NCBI GenBank assembly: GCA_964645205.1
Contig: CAZYBO010000010.1
Location: forward strand, 1-35,524
Source of the DNA: CAZYBO01 sp964645205
Lineage (GTDB): Bacteria; Pseudomonadota; Alphaproteobacteria; Rickettsiales; SXRF01
Direction of reading: 5' to 3'
Length of the DNA: 35,524 bases
The notes under the pieces are model-generated. The model saw nothing but the letters and a program-made list of their open reading frames with translations, had not been told where the DNA came from and ran no database searches. A program made the translations under genes and the position numbers. This document shows, in pieces, positions 8,066 through 16,363 of this stretch (its first letter is position 1; each line of letters starts with the position of its first letter).

Positions 8066-9373
8066 GCTCCCCCCTATTCCCGCCCCGCCGCCGAGCGAGC
8101 GGAGCGACAAGGCGTTGGCTTCCTGATACAGGCGTTTGAATGCGGTACGGCCGTCATTACCGTCCAGTTGTTTTTTATCAATCAGTGGCACGCGCGCCCA
8201 CGTGTTGCTCATCTCACGCACATGATTCGCCCAGTATTTGGGGGTAAATAGCGTTTCCAGCTTTCCCATTCTCGCTATATAATTCAACCGCTTGTCGATC
8301 ACCCCTTTCTCCTGCTCCATCAAATCGTCGTGCGTCAAGCGCTCGCCGGATGCGTGCAGCATCTCAAGCGCCTGCCTGAGCTGGCCGTTGTCGGTAGCCT
8401 TGTAAAGCAGGCTGGTGTTGCCTTCGCCGGGAGCGAGCAACTGCTCACGCGTGATCCTGTCGCCGTAGCGCGCGAGCACATCCGCGCCCGCATACGAAGC
8501 GGGGCGCAGCCCGGGCACAAACATCGTATCGGGCACGTCCAGCGCGGATAATCCCTGCTTAGCCCTCGCATGTATATAATTGAGCGTATCAATAGTGTCA
8601 GGACTGCAACACCGATCAACAGCCATAAGCGGTGTTAATTTACTAGTCTCGTGCGTCAGCGCTGCTACCAGCGCCTGCGGATCGCCGCGATATTTTCGCT
8701 GTAGCGCGGCCGTGATTTTGAGCACGGCCTTGTCATACCCGTTCAGCGCCGCAAGCAGCAACGCTGAATATCCTCGCTGTGAACGCGCATCCGGGTTGGC
8801 GCCCACCGCGAGTAAGAAATCCATTACATTATCAGAGCCTATTCCGGCAGCCACCATCAGTGGCGTACGCAAGTCAAGCAAGCCATCGGAATGCAGCATG
8901 TTAAGGTCTATATCGTATTTCTGCCAGAGCTGCTTAAGCATCGGCAAATTATTGTCAACGCAGGCTTCCCAGAATTTCTCCGACTGCTCGGGCGTACCAA
9001 CGACGAGCGGCGCATTGCGCTCCGGCAGCGGTTCAACCACTTCGCCGGGCGCGGGCGGCACCAAACCGCGCGTGCCCTTGGTACAAACATAGCCGTTTCG
9101 GATACCTATGTTATCCCTCGCATAAGGCGCGCAAAGTTCGGAAAGGCTAGGCACCACACCCTGGTGCTTACGGCTTTTCAACCATTCCGTGGAGGTGATG
9201 AACTCGTTATTACTTGCCAGACACTCGATGATCGCCGCGATATGCGGATGTAAACTATTATTCAGGATCAGCGGCGGGTCGCCGGTGAAGAACTCGTCCT
9301 TGCTGAGTGGAGGATCGGCGCTATCCAGCGTTCCTCGCTCTGCCAATAGCTTGATTACATGTAAACCCGACAT
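8063..9373 (-). CDS. Ankyrin-array protein P6
   Basis: A 436-aa family member. N-block 20-106 (DPPLSKDEFFTGDPPLIL, FITSTEW, NGYVCTKGT). The YG after the Trp motif is replaced by a KHQG sequence. Cap repeat KFWEACVDNNLPMLKQLW (133-150). Repeats at 168-198 (LRTPLMVAAGIGSDNVMDFL, VGANPDARS) and 201-228 (YSALLLAALNGYDKAVLKI), then KYRGDPQALVAALT (227-240) and a double-Cys third unit (DRCCSP). The second domain has the pattern RYGDRITREQLLAPGEGNTS and ASGERLTHDDLM. In the C-terminal module (376-436) the sequence is YWANHVREMSNTW and GRTAFKRLYQEAN, a variant shared with P5, while the extreme tail (RSLGGGAGIGGS) matches P7 and P11, so it combines both tail subtypes. The start is 1 nt after the P5 stop (TGATATG). 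Confidence 0.86.
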   Translation of the reverse strand: MSGLHVIKLLAERGTLDSADPPLSKDEFFTGDPPLILNNSLHPHIAAIIECLASNNEFITSTEWLKSRKHQGVVPSLSELCAPYARDNIGIRNGYVCTKGTRGLVPPAPGEVVEPLPERNAPLVVGTPEQSEKFWEACVDNNLPMLKQLWQKYDIDLNMLHSDGLLDLRTPLMVAAGIGSDNVMDFLLAVGANPDARSQRGYSALLLAALNGYDKAVLKITAALQRKYRGDPQALVAALTHETSKLTPLMAVDRCCSPDTIDTLNYIHARAKQGLSALDVPDTMFVPGLRPASYAGADVLARYGDRITREQLLAPGEGNTSLLYKATDNGQLRQALEMLHASGERLTHDDLMEQEKGVIDKRLNYIARMGKLETLFTPKYWANHVREMSNTWARVPLIDKKQLDGNDGRTAFKRLYQEANALSLRSLGGGAGIGGS

Positions 9374-9374
9374 A

Positions 9375-10646
9375 TCAGCCCCCTACCGCACGAACGCCGG
9401 ATTGCAGGGATTTAATAGAGGCGGCGTTGGCTTCCTGATACAGGCGCTTGAAAGACGGGCGGCCATCCCTGCCGTCCAGATGCCATTGGGAGCTGGTGGG
9501 GATACGCGCCCATACCTGCTGCATCTCGCGCACATGGTTCACCCAGTATTTCGGCTCGAACAGCTCGCGCAGCAGCCCTTGCCGCGTGATAAACGCCAGA
9601 TGGGAATCCGGCGCACCGGGATCCTGCGCCAGCACATCCTCCGACGTCAGGCGCTCGCCCGAGGCGTGGAGCATGTCGAGCGCCTTGCCGAGCGTGCCCA
9701 ATGCGATGAATTTTCGCAGCAGGCTGCGGCCATCGGCATCCGGCTTAAGCAATTGTTCGCGGGTCATTTTATCGTCGAGGACGGACAGCGCCTCCATATA
9801 TTTTTCCGCTTCCCCACGTAAGGGTTGCGCGCGCTCCTTCGCGCATTGAATCATGTATTGCAATGTGTCGAGTGCGCGCGGACAATACAGCTTGGCAAGG
9901 GCGGTCGCGCTCTTACCGTGGCTTTTGTGCGTAAGCGCGTTGATAAGGCGTTTGGGATCGTCGCGGTATTTTTCCACCAGCGCATCGGCAATCATCAGCG
10001 TGGTGAAGCTGGTGCCGTTAGAGGCAGCCAGCATCAGCGCCGAAGCGTTGTTGTCATCCCGTATGTCCGGATCCGCGCCCGCCGCGAGCAGGAATTCCAC
10101 AGCGGAAGCATGGCCGATGCTTGCAGCAATCATCAGCGGTGTGCGGCGCTCACAGTCCGCAGTGGTAGCCATGCGGTTCACGTCAATTTCTTTATCTGCC
10201 CATAATGCTTTTGCCAGCGGCAGATTATTATTCATGCAGGCCTTCCAGAACTCGTCCTGGTCATTTGCATCGGCGGCGGCGATCCATTTTTTGCGTTTCG
10301 GCAATACATCCGGCTTGCCTTCACCGTTGATCTTGGGCACGAGCGCGCGGGTTTTTTTGGTGCAGACATACCCGTTGCGGAAATGCACGGCGTCCATAAG
10401 CGTGCCCGTACAGCAATCATGCAGGCTGGTTATGGCGCCGGGAGGCGTATTAAACCATTCCGGCATGGTGATAAACTCGCGCTGCTCGGCCAGCGCTTCT
10501 ATCACCTGCGCGATATTGCGGTATACCGGCTCACTCAGGATAAGCGGCGGATCGCCCGCGAAAAACTCCGCCTTGGTAAAGGGCGGCTCCATCTTGTTGA
10601 GCGTGGCGGCGATGCGCCTGAGCATTTCGTCTACGCGCGCGGTCAT
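9375..10646 (-). CDS. Ankyrin-array protein P5
   Basis: A 423-aa family member. N-block 20-105 (EPPFTKAEFFAGDPPLIL, FITMPEWF, NGYVCTKKT). The YG motif is replaced by a Pro/Gly segment. Cap repeat EFWKACMNNNLPLAKALW (132-149). Strong repeats at 167-197 (RRTPLMIAASIGHASAVEFL, AGADPDIRD) and 201-224 (SALMLAASNG), then KYRDDPKRLINALT (226-239) and a third unit with Cys (KLYCPRA). The second domain is short-linked (DDKMTREQLLKPDADG, ASGERLTSEDVL). The C-terminal module is 363-423 with the subtype tail SIKSLQSG shared only with P2, and their coding DNA is very similar over this stretch although the genes are three positions apart. The glycine tail is reduced to VRAVGG, yet its codons still give TAGGGGG before the P6 start. 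Confidence 0.86.
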   Translation of the reverse strand: MTARVDEMLRRIAATLNKMEPPFTKAEFFAGDPPLILSEPVYRNIAQVIEALAEQREFITMPEWFNTPPGAITSLHDCCTGTLMDAVHFRNGYVCTKKTRALVPKINGEGKPDVLPKRKKWIAAADANDQDEFWKACMNNNLPLAKALWADKEIDVNRMATTADCERRTPLMIAASIGHASAVEFLLAAGADPDIRDDNNASALMLAASNGTSFTTLMIADALVEKYRDDPKRLINALTHKSHGKSATALAKLYCPRALDTLQYMIQCAKERAQPLRGEAEKYMEALSVLDDKMTREQLLKPDADGRSLLRKFIALGTLGKALDMLHASGERLTSEDVLAQDPGAPDSHLAFITRQGLLRELFEPKYWVNHVREMQQVWARIPTSSQWHLDGRDGRPSFKRLYQEANAASIKSLQSGVRAVGG

Positions 10647-10647
10647 A

Positions 10648-11916
10648 TCAGTCCCCTATACCGCGGTCGGAAGTGCGCAGGGCTTGCACGGAGGCAGCGT
10701 TGGCTTCCTGCACCATGCGCTTGAAGGATGGGCGCCCTTCCTGCCCGTCCATCTGGGTGTGGCGGATGCCGGGCACGCGCGTCCATACCGCCTGCATCTC
10801 GCGCACGTGGCCTACCCAGTATTTCGGGCTGAACAGCACGGGCATCTGACCGGTAGAAATGATGTGCTGGAGATGGGTATCTCCATTATCGAGTGAGACC
10901 AGATCGTCCTTGCTTAAGCGCTCGCCTGCGGCATGCAGCATGTCTAAGGCCTTGCGAAGCATATTATTGAGGATAGCTTTACCCAGCAGGGTGTTGCCGC
11001 CGGGCTGCACGGCCAACAATTGCTCGCGGGTGATTTTATCGCCGAACGGTGCGAGCACATCTTCGCCGGCGGCTTCACGCCGCTGCGAGGGCGCATTATC
11101 GAGCATGTGCGTGAGCACCTTGTGGATGGTCTTATCCGGCAGCAGCGCGGCGGCGTCCAGCGGCGATGGTTCGGGTTTGCTGTGTCGTGTCAACGCGCTG
11201 ACTAGCGCGGCAGGGTTATCCCAATATTTCTTTTGCAGCGCGTCGGCAATCGCAAGCGGAATCCCATTGTCATTCCACGCATTCAACGACAGCATCTGCA
11301 TCGCCATCGAAAGCGCCGTACTGCTGGACGGGTGCACCGCATCGGGATTCGCGCCGAGTTGCAGCAAGAATTCCACGATAGGCTTGTGACCGGCGGTAGC
11401 CGACACCATCAGCGGCGTGTAGGACGTATCTTTGCTATGCCCCAAGTTCACATCGATATTCATGTTCTGCCACAGCATCATCGCCTCCGCGCGTTCACCA
11501 TTGTGGCAATGGCTCCAGAACCTATCCTGATCGTCCTGCGTGGCCGGCTCGAGCTTGCTCTTGCGCGGAAACGGGATGGTGGGAACGGCGGATTCGGACG
11601 GAACCAGCTTGCGCGTCGCCTCGGTACAGAGGAAATTATTTTTGATCTGGATTTTCCCCTCTGTATCCGAGAACCGTTCCGACAGGCTTTGGACGCCGCC
11701 ACCAAACATCGGGCGCTTCTCACGCCATTCCGCCGCAGTGATAAACTCACCGCGTTCGGCCAACAATTCAATGATCTCCGGCATGTGGGCTATTACATAA
11801 TCATGCGTGATATTCACCGGTAAGCCGGAGAAATAATCCGCCTTGGTAAAGGGCGGGTTGGCTTGTGCCAATTTTCCCACCTTCCCCAATTCCGTCATTT
11901 GAAATCCGCGACTCAT
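10648..11916 (-). CDS. Ankyrin-array protein P4
   Basis: A 422-aa family member. The ATG at 11916 overlaps the P3 stop as ATGA and follows GGAAGG by five bases; a second in-frame ATG six codons later is less favoured. N-block 20-105 (NPPFTKADYFSG, FITAAEWREKRP, NNFLCTEAT). Cap repeat RFWSHCHNGERAEAMMLW (132-149). One canonical repeat at 166-193 (YTPLMVSATAGHKPIVEFL, GANPDA). The next is degenerate and extended (200-228, rich in Met/Leu/Asn), then KYWDNPAALVSALT (230-243). The Cys of the third unit is missing. The second domain has FGDKITREQLLAVQPGGNTL and AAGERLSKDDLV. The C-terminal module is 362-422 (YWVGHVREMQAVW intact), but the tail is diverged (VQALRTSDRGIGD). Unknown specific role. Confidence 0.86.
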   Translation of the reverse strand: MSRGFQMTELGKVGKLAQANPPFTKADYFSGLPVNITHDYVIAHMPEIIELLAERGEFITAAEWREKRPMFGGGVQSLSERFSDTEGKIQIKNNFLCTEATRKLVPSESAVPTIPFPRKSKLEPATQDDQDRFWSHCHNGERAEAMMLWQNMNIDVNLGHSKDTSYTPLMVSATAGHKPIVEFLLQLGANPDAVHPSSSTALSMAMQMLSLNAWNDNGIPLAIADALQKKYWDNPAALVSALTRHSKPEPSPLDAAALLPDKTIHKVLTHMLDNAPSQRREAAGEDVLAPFGDKITREQLLAVQPGGNTLLGKAILNNMLRKALDMLHAAGERLSKDDLVSLDNGDTHLQHIISTGQMPVLFSPKYWVGHVREMQAVWTRVPGIRHTQMDGQEGRPSFKRMVQEANAASVQALRTSDRGIGD

Positions 11917-12407
11917 AAATGCCTTCCCCCACCCGCGCCGCCGCCGAGCGAGCGCGCCGAGAGGCTGTTGGCCATCTGGAGGTTACGGCGGAAGGACGGG
12001 CGGCCGTCCTTGCCGTCCATCTGCGCCTGATGGATGAGCGGCACCTGCTTCCACAGTTCCTGCATTTCGCGCACACGGTTTACCCAGTGTTCGGGTTTGA
12101 ATACAGCTTCGAGCTGCTTGTGCTGGATGGCTAGCACGAATGGAGATACGCTGGATTCCGAATTCACCTGTAACCAATTGTCTTTCGTAAGCCGCTCACC
12201 TTTGGCGGTAAGCAGAGTAAGCGCCTGATCAAGCTGCCCTGCTACAATGATATTGTGTATCGAGGTGAAGCCATTTTCTTGCTTCCGCCAAAGCATATCG
12301 CATGTGAGATCGTCGCCGAATAACAGCGCAGCATTACCTGCAAGTATCTGTTTTTTATTAGAATCCCTGAGGATTCTTTCAAGGGCAAGTTTCGTAGCAC
12401 TCTTCAT
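11913..12407 (-). CDS. P3: short array member holding only the C-terminal half
   Basis: A 164-aa protein that lacks the N-block and all ankyrin repeats. Residues about 28-100 correspond to the second helical domain (FGDDLTCDMLWRKQENG, TAKGERLTKDNWLQ) and are closest to P2, its immediate upstream neighbour (shared MLWxKQ, AGQLDxA, AKGERxT). Residues 103-164 are the complete C-terminal module (HWVNRVREMQELW, MDGKDGRPSFRR), with a tail like P7/P8 (NLQMANSLSARSLGGGAG). It is therefore a mosaic. Both ends form ATGA overlaps with intact coding neighbours and a good AGGGGG site precedes the ATG, so it looks like a working gene, not debris. The frame is open further upstream (to 12584) but that part is out-of-frame P2 sequence. 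It may act as a free-standing competitor or adaptor carrying the shared module (inference). Confidence 0.82.
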   Translation of the reverse strand: MKSATKLALERILRDSNKKQILAGNAALLFGDDLTCDMLWRKQENGFTSIHNIIVAGQLDQALTLLTAKGERLTKDNWLQVNSESSVSPFVLAIQHKQLEAVFKPEHWVNRVREMQELWKQVPLIHQAQMDGKDGRPSFRRNLQMANSLSARSLGGGAGGGRHL

Positions 12408-13675
12408 TCCACACCCCCTATCCCGCGCCCACCGCCGCTTTGCAGGGATTTGATGGAGGCGGCGTTGGCTTCCGAATACATGCGCTTGAAAGACGGGCGG
12501 CCTTCCTTTCCATCGAGTTGTTCGCGTTCTGCCACAGGCACACGCGCCCACAGCGACTGCATGTCGCGCACGCGGTTTACCCAATTTTCCGACTTGAAAA
12601 CGGCGGCGAGTTGATAGTGCATGCCCGCCACCTCGAGCGGAGACATATTACTGTCGCAAGGGTGCGGTTGCAGCCATTCTTCCCTCGTGATCCGCTCGCC
12701 CTTGGCGGCGAGAGTGGAAATCGCCTTATCGAGCTGGCCTGCCATGATGATGTCGCGCATCAGCGTATGGCCAGTTGTCTGTTTTTTCCAGAGCATGGCG
12801 CGTGTAAGCTCGTTGCCGAACGAAATTTGTAATTCCGGCTCCGGCTCCGGCATTTCGCCGGGTTGCGGAGCGTTCGCAGGTGGCGGCATATCTCTCATCA
12901 CCCCGCGCCCCTCCTGCACGGCGAGTATTGCCTGCCCCATCATGGTTTTCATTTTTTTGTGTATCTCAGGATTCTTGGACAACTCGAGCAACCACTTGGT
13001 TTCAACCTTCGGATCGGTCAGCAGCCGCAATTGCAGCTGGGGATCGTCCGCATAGCGCTCCTCGATGGCATCCAACAGCGCCATGGCGGTGCTATCATGC
13101 CCATTAATCAGCGCGATACTCAGCGGTGAATGCCCGGTAGTCGCACGGGTGTCCATATCGGCGCCCGCCATCAGCAGCTTTTTCACCACATTCATGTTTC
13201 CCATAGAGGAAGCCACCAGCAGCGGCGTAGACAACGGATGCAATGGATTGCGGTATTCAATATTGATGAGCTTGGCATAAAGCGCATTTTCCACCTCGGT
13301 ATGGTTACCGGTCAGGCAATGCTCCCAGAATCTTTTATTATCGCCCTCGCCCACGAGCGCCAACCGCAGCTTGCGAATCAGGCGGCCGCCGTTGATCAGC
13401 GGATAATTTTCTACGCCTGGCGTGCAGACATAGCCGTTTTTATTCAATAATTTGCTGTTAAGTTGCCCCGCAACTTCCATCAGGCTTACCTTACGGTCGT
13501 CGATGTATCGCTTCGCGTTCCATTCTTCCACCGTGATGAACTCGTTGTTTCTGGCAAACAGGCGGACGATTTCTTCGATGTTTTGAATCTCTGCTTCAAT
13601 AAGCGCGGGATTGCCTGTAAGGAAATCGTCCTTCGTCAAGGCACCCGATTTGATAGCGTCGAGAAGCACACTCAT
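12404..13675 (-). CDS. Ankyrin-array protein P2
   Basis: A 423-aa family member with an N-terminus about ten residues shorter than the others (GALTKDDFLTGNPALI at 11-26; FITVEEWNAKRY; NGYVCTPG). Cap repeat RFWEHCLTGNHTEVENAL (115-132), then repeats at 148-177 (LSTPLLVASSMGNMNVVKKL, AGADMDTR) and 181-207 (HSPLSIALINGHDSTAMAL), then RYADDPQLQLRLLT (207-220). The third repeat is eroded and lacks Cys. A Pro/Glu-rich linker (263-283) separates it from the second domain (FGNELTRAMLWKKQTTG, AKGERITREEWLQ). C-terminal module 360-423 (NWVNRVRDMQSLW, GRPSFKRMYSEAN, tail SIKSLQSGGGRGIGGVE). ATGA overlap with the P1 stop; the GGGGGG before it comes from the P1 tail. It appears to be the donor of most of P3. 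Confidence 0.87.
   Translation of the reverse strand: MSVLLDAIKSGALTKDDFLTGNPALIEAEIQNIEEIVRLFARNNEFITVEEWNAKRYIDDRKVSLMEVAGQLNSKLLNKNGYVCTPGVENYPLINGGRLIRKLRLALVGEGDNKRFWEHCLTGNHTEVENALYAKLINIEYRNPLHPLSTPLLVASSMGNMNVVKKLLMAGADMDTRATTGHSPLSIALINGHDSTAMALLDAIEERYADDPQLQLRLLTDPKVETKWLLELSKNPEIHKKMKTMMGQAILAVQEGRGVMRDMPPPANAPQPGEMPEPEPELQISFGNELTRAMLWKKQTTGHTLMRDIIMAGQLDKAISTLAAKGERITREEWLQPHPCDSNMSPLEVAGMHYQLAAVFKSENWVNRVRDMQSLWARVPVAEREQLDGKEGRPSFKRMYSEANAASIKSLQSGGGRGIGGVE
12414..12419 (-). promoter_or_regulatory. Shine-Dalgarno AGGGGG deciding the P3 start
   Basis: AGGGGG, six bases before the ATG at 12407, formed by the glycine-tail codons of P2. It supports the 164-aa start over the longer open frame. 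Confidence 0.7.
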
Positions 13676-16362
13676 CCTGCCCCCCTTCCGCTCTCACTAC
13701 CGAATGCGCGTGGGCGGGCGGAGGCGGCGTTGGCCTGCTGTAGCATGCGCTTGAATGATGGGCCTCCGTCATTACCGTCGAGCTGCGCTTTGGCGGCGAG
13801 AGGGACGCGTAGCCAGCAATCGTTCATCTCACGCACGTGGTTCACCCAGTTGGACGGCTCGAATACCTCCTGAAGACAACCGTAATCCGTTAGTTGCTCA
13901 AGCAGCGCCTTTTGCGTACCGTCCTTGGTGTTGAGCAACTCCGCCGCGGTAAGCCGCTCGCCGGATGAGTGAATAATAGACATCGCCTCGCGGAACGCCT
14001 CAGACTTCACTGCAGCAAGCAGCAGCGAGCATCCGTCATGGTCAGTGCGCATAAGATCGGCTTTGGTGAGCGGCTGTCCGAGCGCGTCAAGTTGGGCGCG
14101 GATGGATTTGATCTGTTTCCAGCCTTGCGCGTATTCCAGCGGTGTGCCTTTCTTATCCGGCTGCGGCAGGATGCTTTCCTTGCTGGTAATTTTTCGTAAA
14201 TCGTGGGTGGCGTTAAATGCCGCAGTAAAATTTCTATCGAAATCGATATTTTCGCGCACCTTTGCCGTGGCATTGAGCCAATGTTGCTTCATTTGACCCA
14301 ACTTGCCTTTCCAGCGTTCCGGCGCAAAATATTCGGCGCTTTCGTTCATATTCGCCAGCGCATCATAAAGCCCGATTTTCTTGCGCATCTCTGGGATATA
14401 ATCCACCATTTTCGGGTATAATTCGCGCGCAGCCTTCACAATTACCGACTGGGCAGCAGGGAGGTTGATCTCGGCAAGGCGGTACGGCGAATGTCCATCT
14501 GAGTTTTTGCGGGTGAGCGCGGAGAACAACCCGCCGCTATCTATATTATAATGCTCTTTCAACTTGCCGATGACCGCTTCCACCACCTGAAGGTTGCGGC
14601 TACGCACCGCGAATAACAGCGCATTCCCTTTACCCAGTGCTTGCGCATCCGGGTTCGCGCCTGCATCCAGCAGCAGCTTCACAATTTCCAGATACCCGTT
14701 ATGCGCTGCAACCATCAGCGGTGTCATTTGCGCGCTACTGAATCCGGCATCCAGATTGACGTTTCCACCGGCGATGATAGCACGCACGCCTTCGGTATCG
14801 CCACGGCATGCTGACTGGTAGAGCATAGACTCTTTCGATACATTTTCGGCGAGCGGACGGGTTTCAGCGCTCCTGTTTCCGAGCGCTGCGTCGATAGCAT
14901 AGGAAATCATGCTGTTACCGGCCATTTGCGCCAGCGTGACCATCGATTGCATGCCGCTCGCCGGCGGCAGGGTCAGCGCTTTCCGTAAGGCATCGGGATT
15001 ACCGGCGAATTTGCTTTGCATGATGCCAAGGATATGCTGGCACGCATCCACATCGTTCAGCTGTATGGCGAGGCCAAGCAGCGTGTCGCCGTCGTTGGGA
15101 AATATCGGCTTTTCTATATTCTGTATGCTTTTCGGGGATTTCAGCTCTGCGTACAGCACCGCTTTGCGTACGATATCCGCCGTCGCCGGGTTTTTCTTTA
15201 TATAGGCTGCATGCGAACCCGCATTATCCCTATGGTGAAGCGCTTTCAACAACCCGTCAATATTGCCTTCAAAGCGCTTCTCCAGCGCATCGACGATCAA
15301 TACCGCGCATTCCGATTGCCCCATGCGCACGGCGTGCTGGAGCACGGATTCGTTATTCACCTTCCTCACCGCGCTGGGATCCGCACCTGCTTCCAGCAGC
15401 GTACGCACTATCTCTATATGCCCACTGCCCGTCGCCTGAAAAAGCGGCGTACCCCTGTCGTGCCGCGAGTGTTCAAGATTAACGCCGCCCTCCGCGAGCA
15501 TTCTATCCACCTTCTCCGTTTCACCGAACGCGGCGGCGTGCCAGAATTTATACTGCTCGTCCTCGAAAAAAGGAGCGAGATTATAAAGGCGCAAATCGTC
15601 CGATGTCAGCTTCTCGCCGTTTGCCGCCAGCAGCGCCATGATCTCGGCTTTTCTGCCCCTTTTAAGACCGGCCGTGAGATAAAGCTCGCCGTCTTTGTTC
15701 GTGGTCAATAAATCATCCTTGCGGAGCTTTTCGCCGGAGAGTGCAAGACGCTGGTTGATAGTAAGAAGCTGATCCCAGCTCTCGGCATGATCGAGCATCG
15801 TGTTGCCGTTTGGCGATTGGCGTGCGAACATGGCTTCTTTGGTAAGCGGGTCGGTGGCGTGTTGCTTGTATACCTCACGGTTAAGTTTTTCCGCCTCCGC
15901 CTTCAGCTTAGCGAAATCCACCCCCAACTTCTGGGCGGGAGACATTATCTTCCATAATTCCTGCATCTGCTCGGGATGCTTCGCCCAGTAGCGCGATTCA
16001 AGCATCGCGCCGATCTGCCCGTGATTACTCGCCATACTGATAATGCTGCCTCTGCTGCCATACCGCATGCGCAGCTCATCATTGGTCACTTTCACACCCA
16101 TGTCGTCCATAAGATCGAGCACCGGCTTGATCAGGGTGATGGCCGGATCATCTGCTTTGCTGGCGCATATGATCGCAGGAAACTTGCCGAGCAACGTAGG
16201 CTTAAAAAAATCATCCTTGGTAAAGTCAAGATTCTGTTCCTTGAGCTGCCTGCGCAGGCTCTCCAACGTAACGCCGGAACCCGGGCGCGCGGCACGAAAA
16301 AGCGAGTCGGGAAAACCATCCTCGTCGATCTCCAGTATCTCTCTTTTACTCCTTAGCGACAT
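13672..16362 (-). CDS. P1: large multi-module ankyrin-array protein
   Basis: An 896-aa protein, twice the size of its paralogues and first of the family in the operon. It contains three versions of the Trp-Met-Trp signature: degenerate copies at 125-137 (YWAKHPEQMQELW) and 684-695 (RWKGKLGQMKQHW), and the canonical one at 839-851 followed by DGNDGGPSFKR. Helical-domain units with the GExL(T/R)xxDL pattern occur at 245-258 and 800-809, with related ones at 209-219 and 761-770. Ankyrin tracts are at about 270-360 (GTPLFQATGSGHIEIVRTLL, AGADPSA) and 513-600 (MTPLMVAAHNGYLEIVKLLL, AGANPDA). RxxxNPDALRKALT-like motifs follow at 365-375, 451-464 and 603-617. The C-terminal tail (ARPRAFGSESGRGAG) is diverged. 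It looks like two or three ancestral modules joined together. No signal peptide is seen. ATG is 1 nt after the stop of the 108-aa gene. Confidence 0.85.
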   Translation of the reverse strand: MSLRSKREILEIDEDGFPDSLFRAARPGSGVTLESLRRQLKEQNLDFTKDDFFKPTLLGKFPAIICASKADDPAITLIKPVLDLMDDMGVKVTNDELRMRYGSRGSIISMASNHGQIGAMLESRYWAKHPEQMQELWKIMSPAQKLGVDFAKLKAEAEKLNREVYKQHATDPLTKEAMFARQSPNGNTMLDHAESWDQLLTINQRLALSGEKLRKDDLLTTNKDGELYLTAGLKRGRKAEIMALLAANGEKLTSDDLRLYNLAPFFEDEQYKFWHAAAFGETEKVDRMLAEGGVNLEHSRHDRGTPLFQATGSGHIEIVRTLLEAGADPSAVRKVNNESVLQHAVRMGQSECAVLIVDALEKRFEGNIDGLLKALHHRDNAGSHAAYIKKNPATADIVRKAVLYAELKSPKSIQNIEKPIFPNDGDTLLGLAIQLNDVDACQHILGIMQSKFAGNPDALRKALTLPPASGMQSMVTLAQMAGNSMISYAIDAALGNRSAETRPLAENVSKESMLYQSACRGDTEGVRAIIAGGNVNLDAGFSSAQMTPLMVAAHNGYLEIVKLLLDAGANPDAQALGKGNALLFAVRSRNLQVVEAVIGKLKEHYNIDSGGLFSALTRKNSDGHSPYRLAEINLPAAQSVIVKAARELYPKMVDYIPEMRKKIGLYDALANMNESAEYFAPERWKGKLGQMKQHWLNATAKVRENIDFDRNFTAAFNATHDLRKITSKESILPQPDKKGTPLEYAQGWKQIKSIRAQLDALGQPLTKADLMRTDHDGCSLLLAAVKSEAFREAMSIIHSSGERLTAAELLNTKDGTQKALLEQLTDYGCLQEVFEPSNWVNHVREMNDCWLRVPLAAKAQLDGNDGGPSFKRMLQQANAASARPRAFGSESGRGAG

Positions 16363-16363
16363 G

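Noticed and set aside
12408..12584. A 59-residue N-terminal extension of P3
   Set aside because: It is P2 sequence in another frame; the start at 12407 has an ATGA overlap and its own ribosome site.
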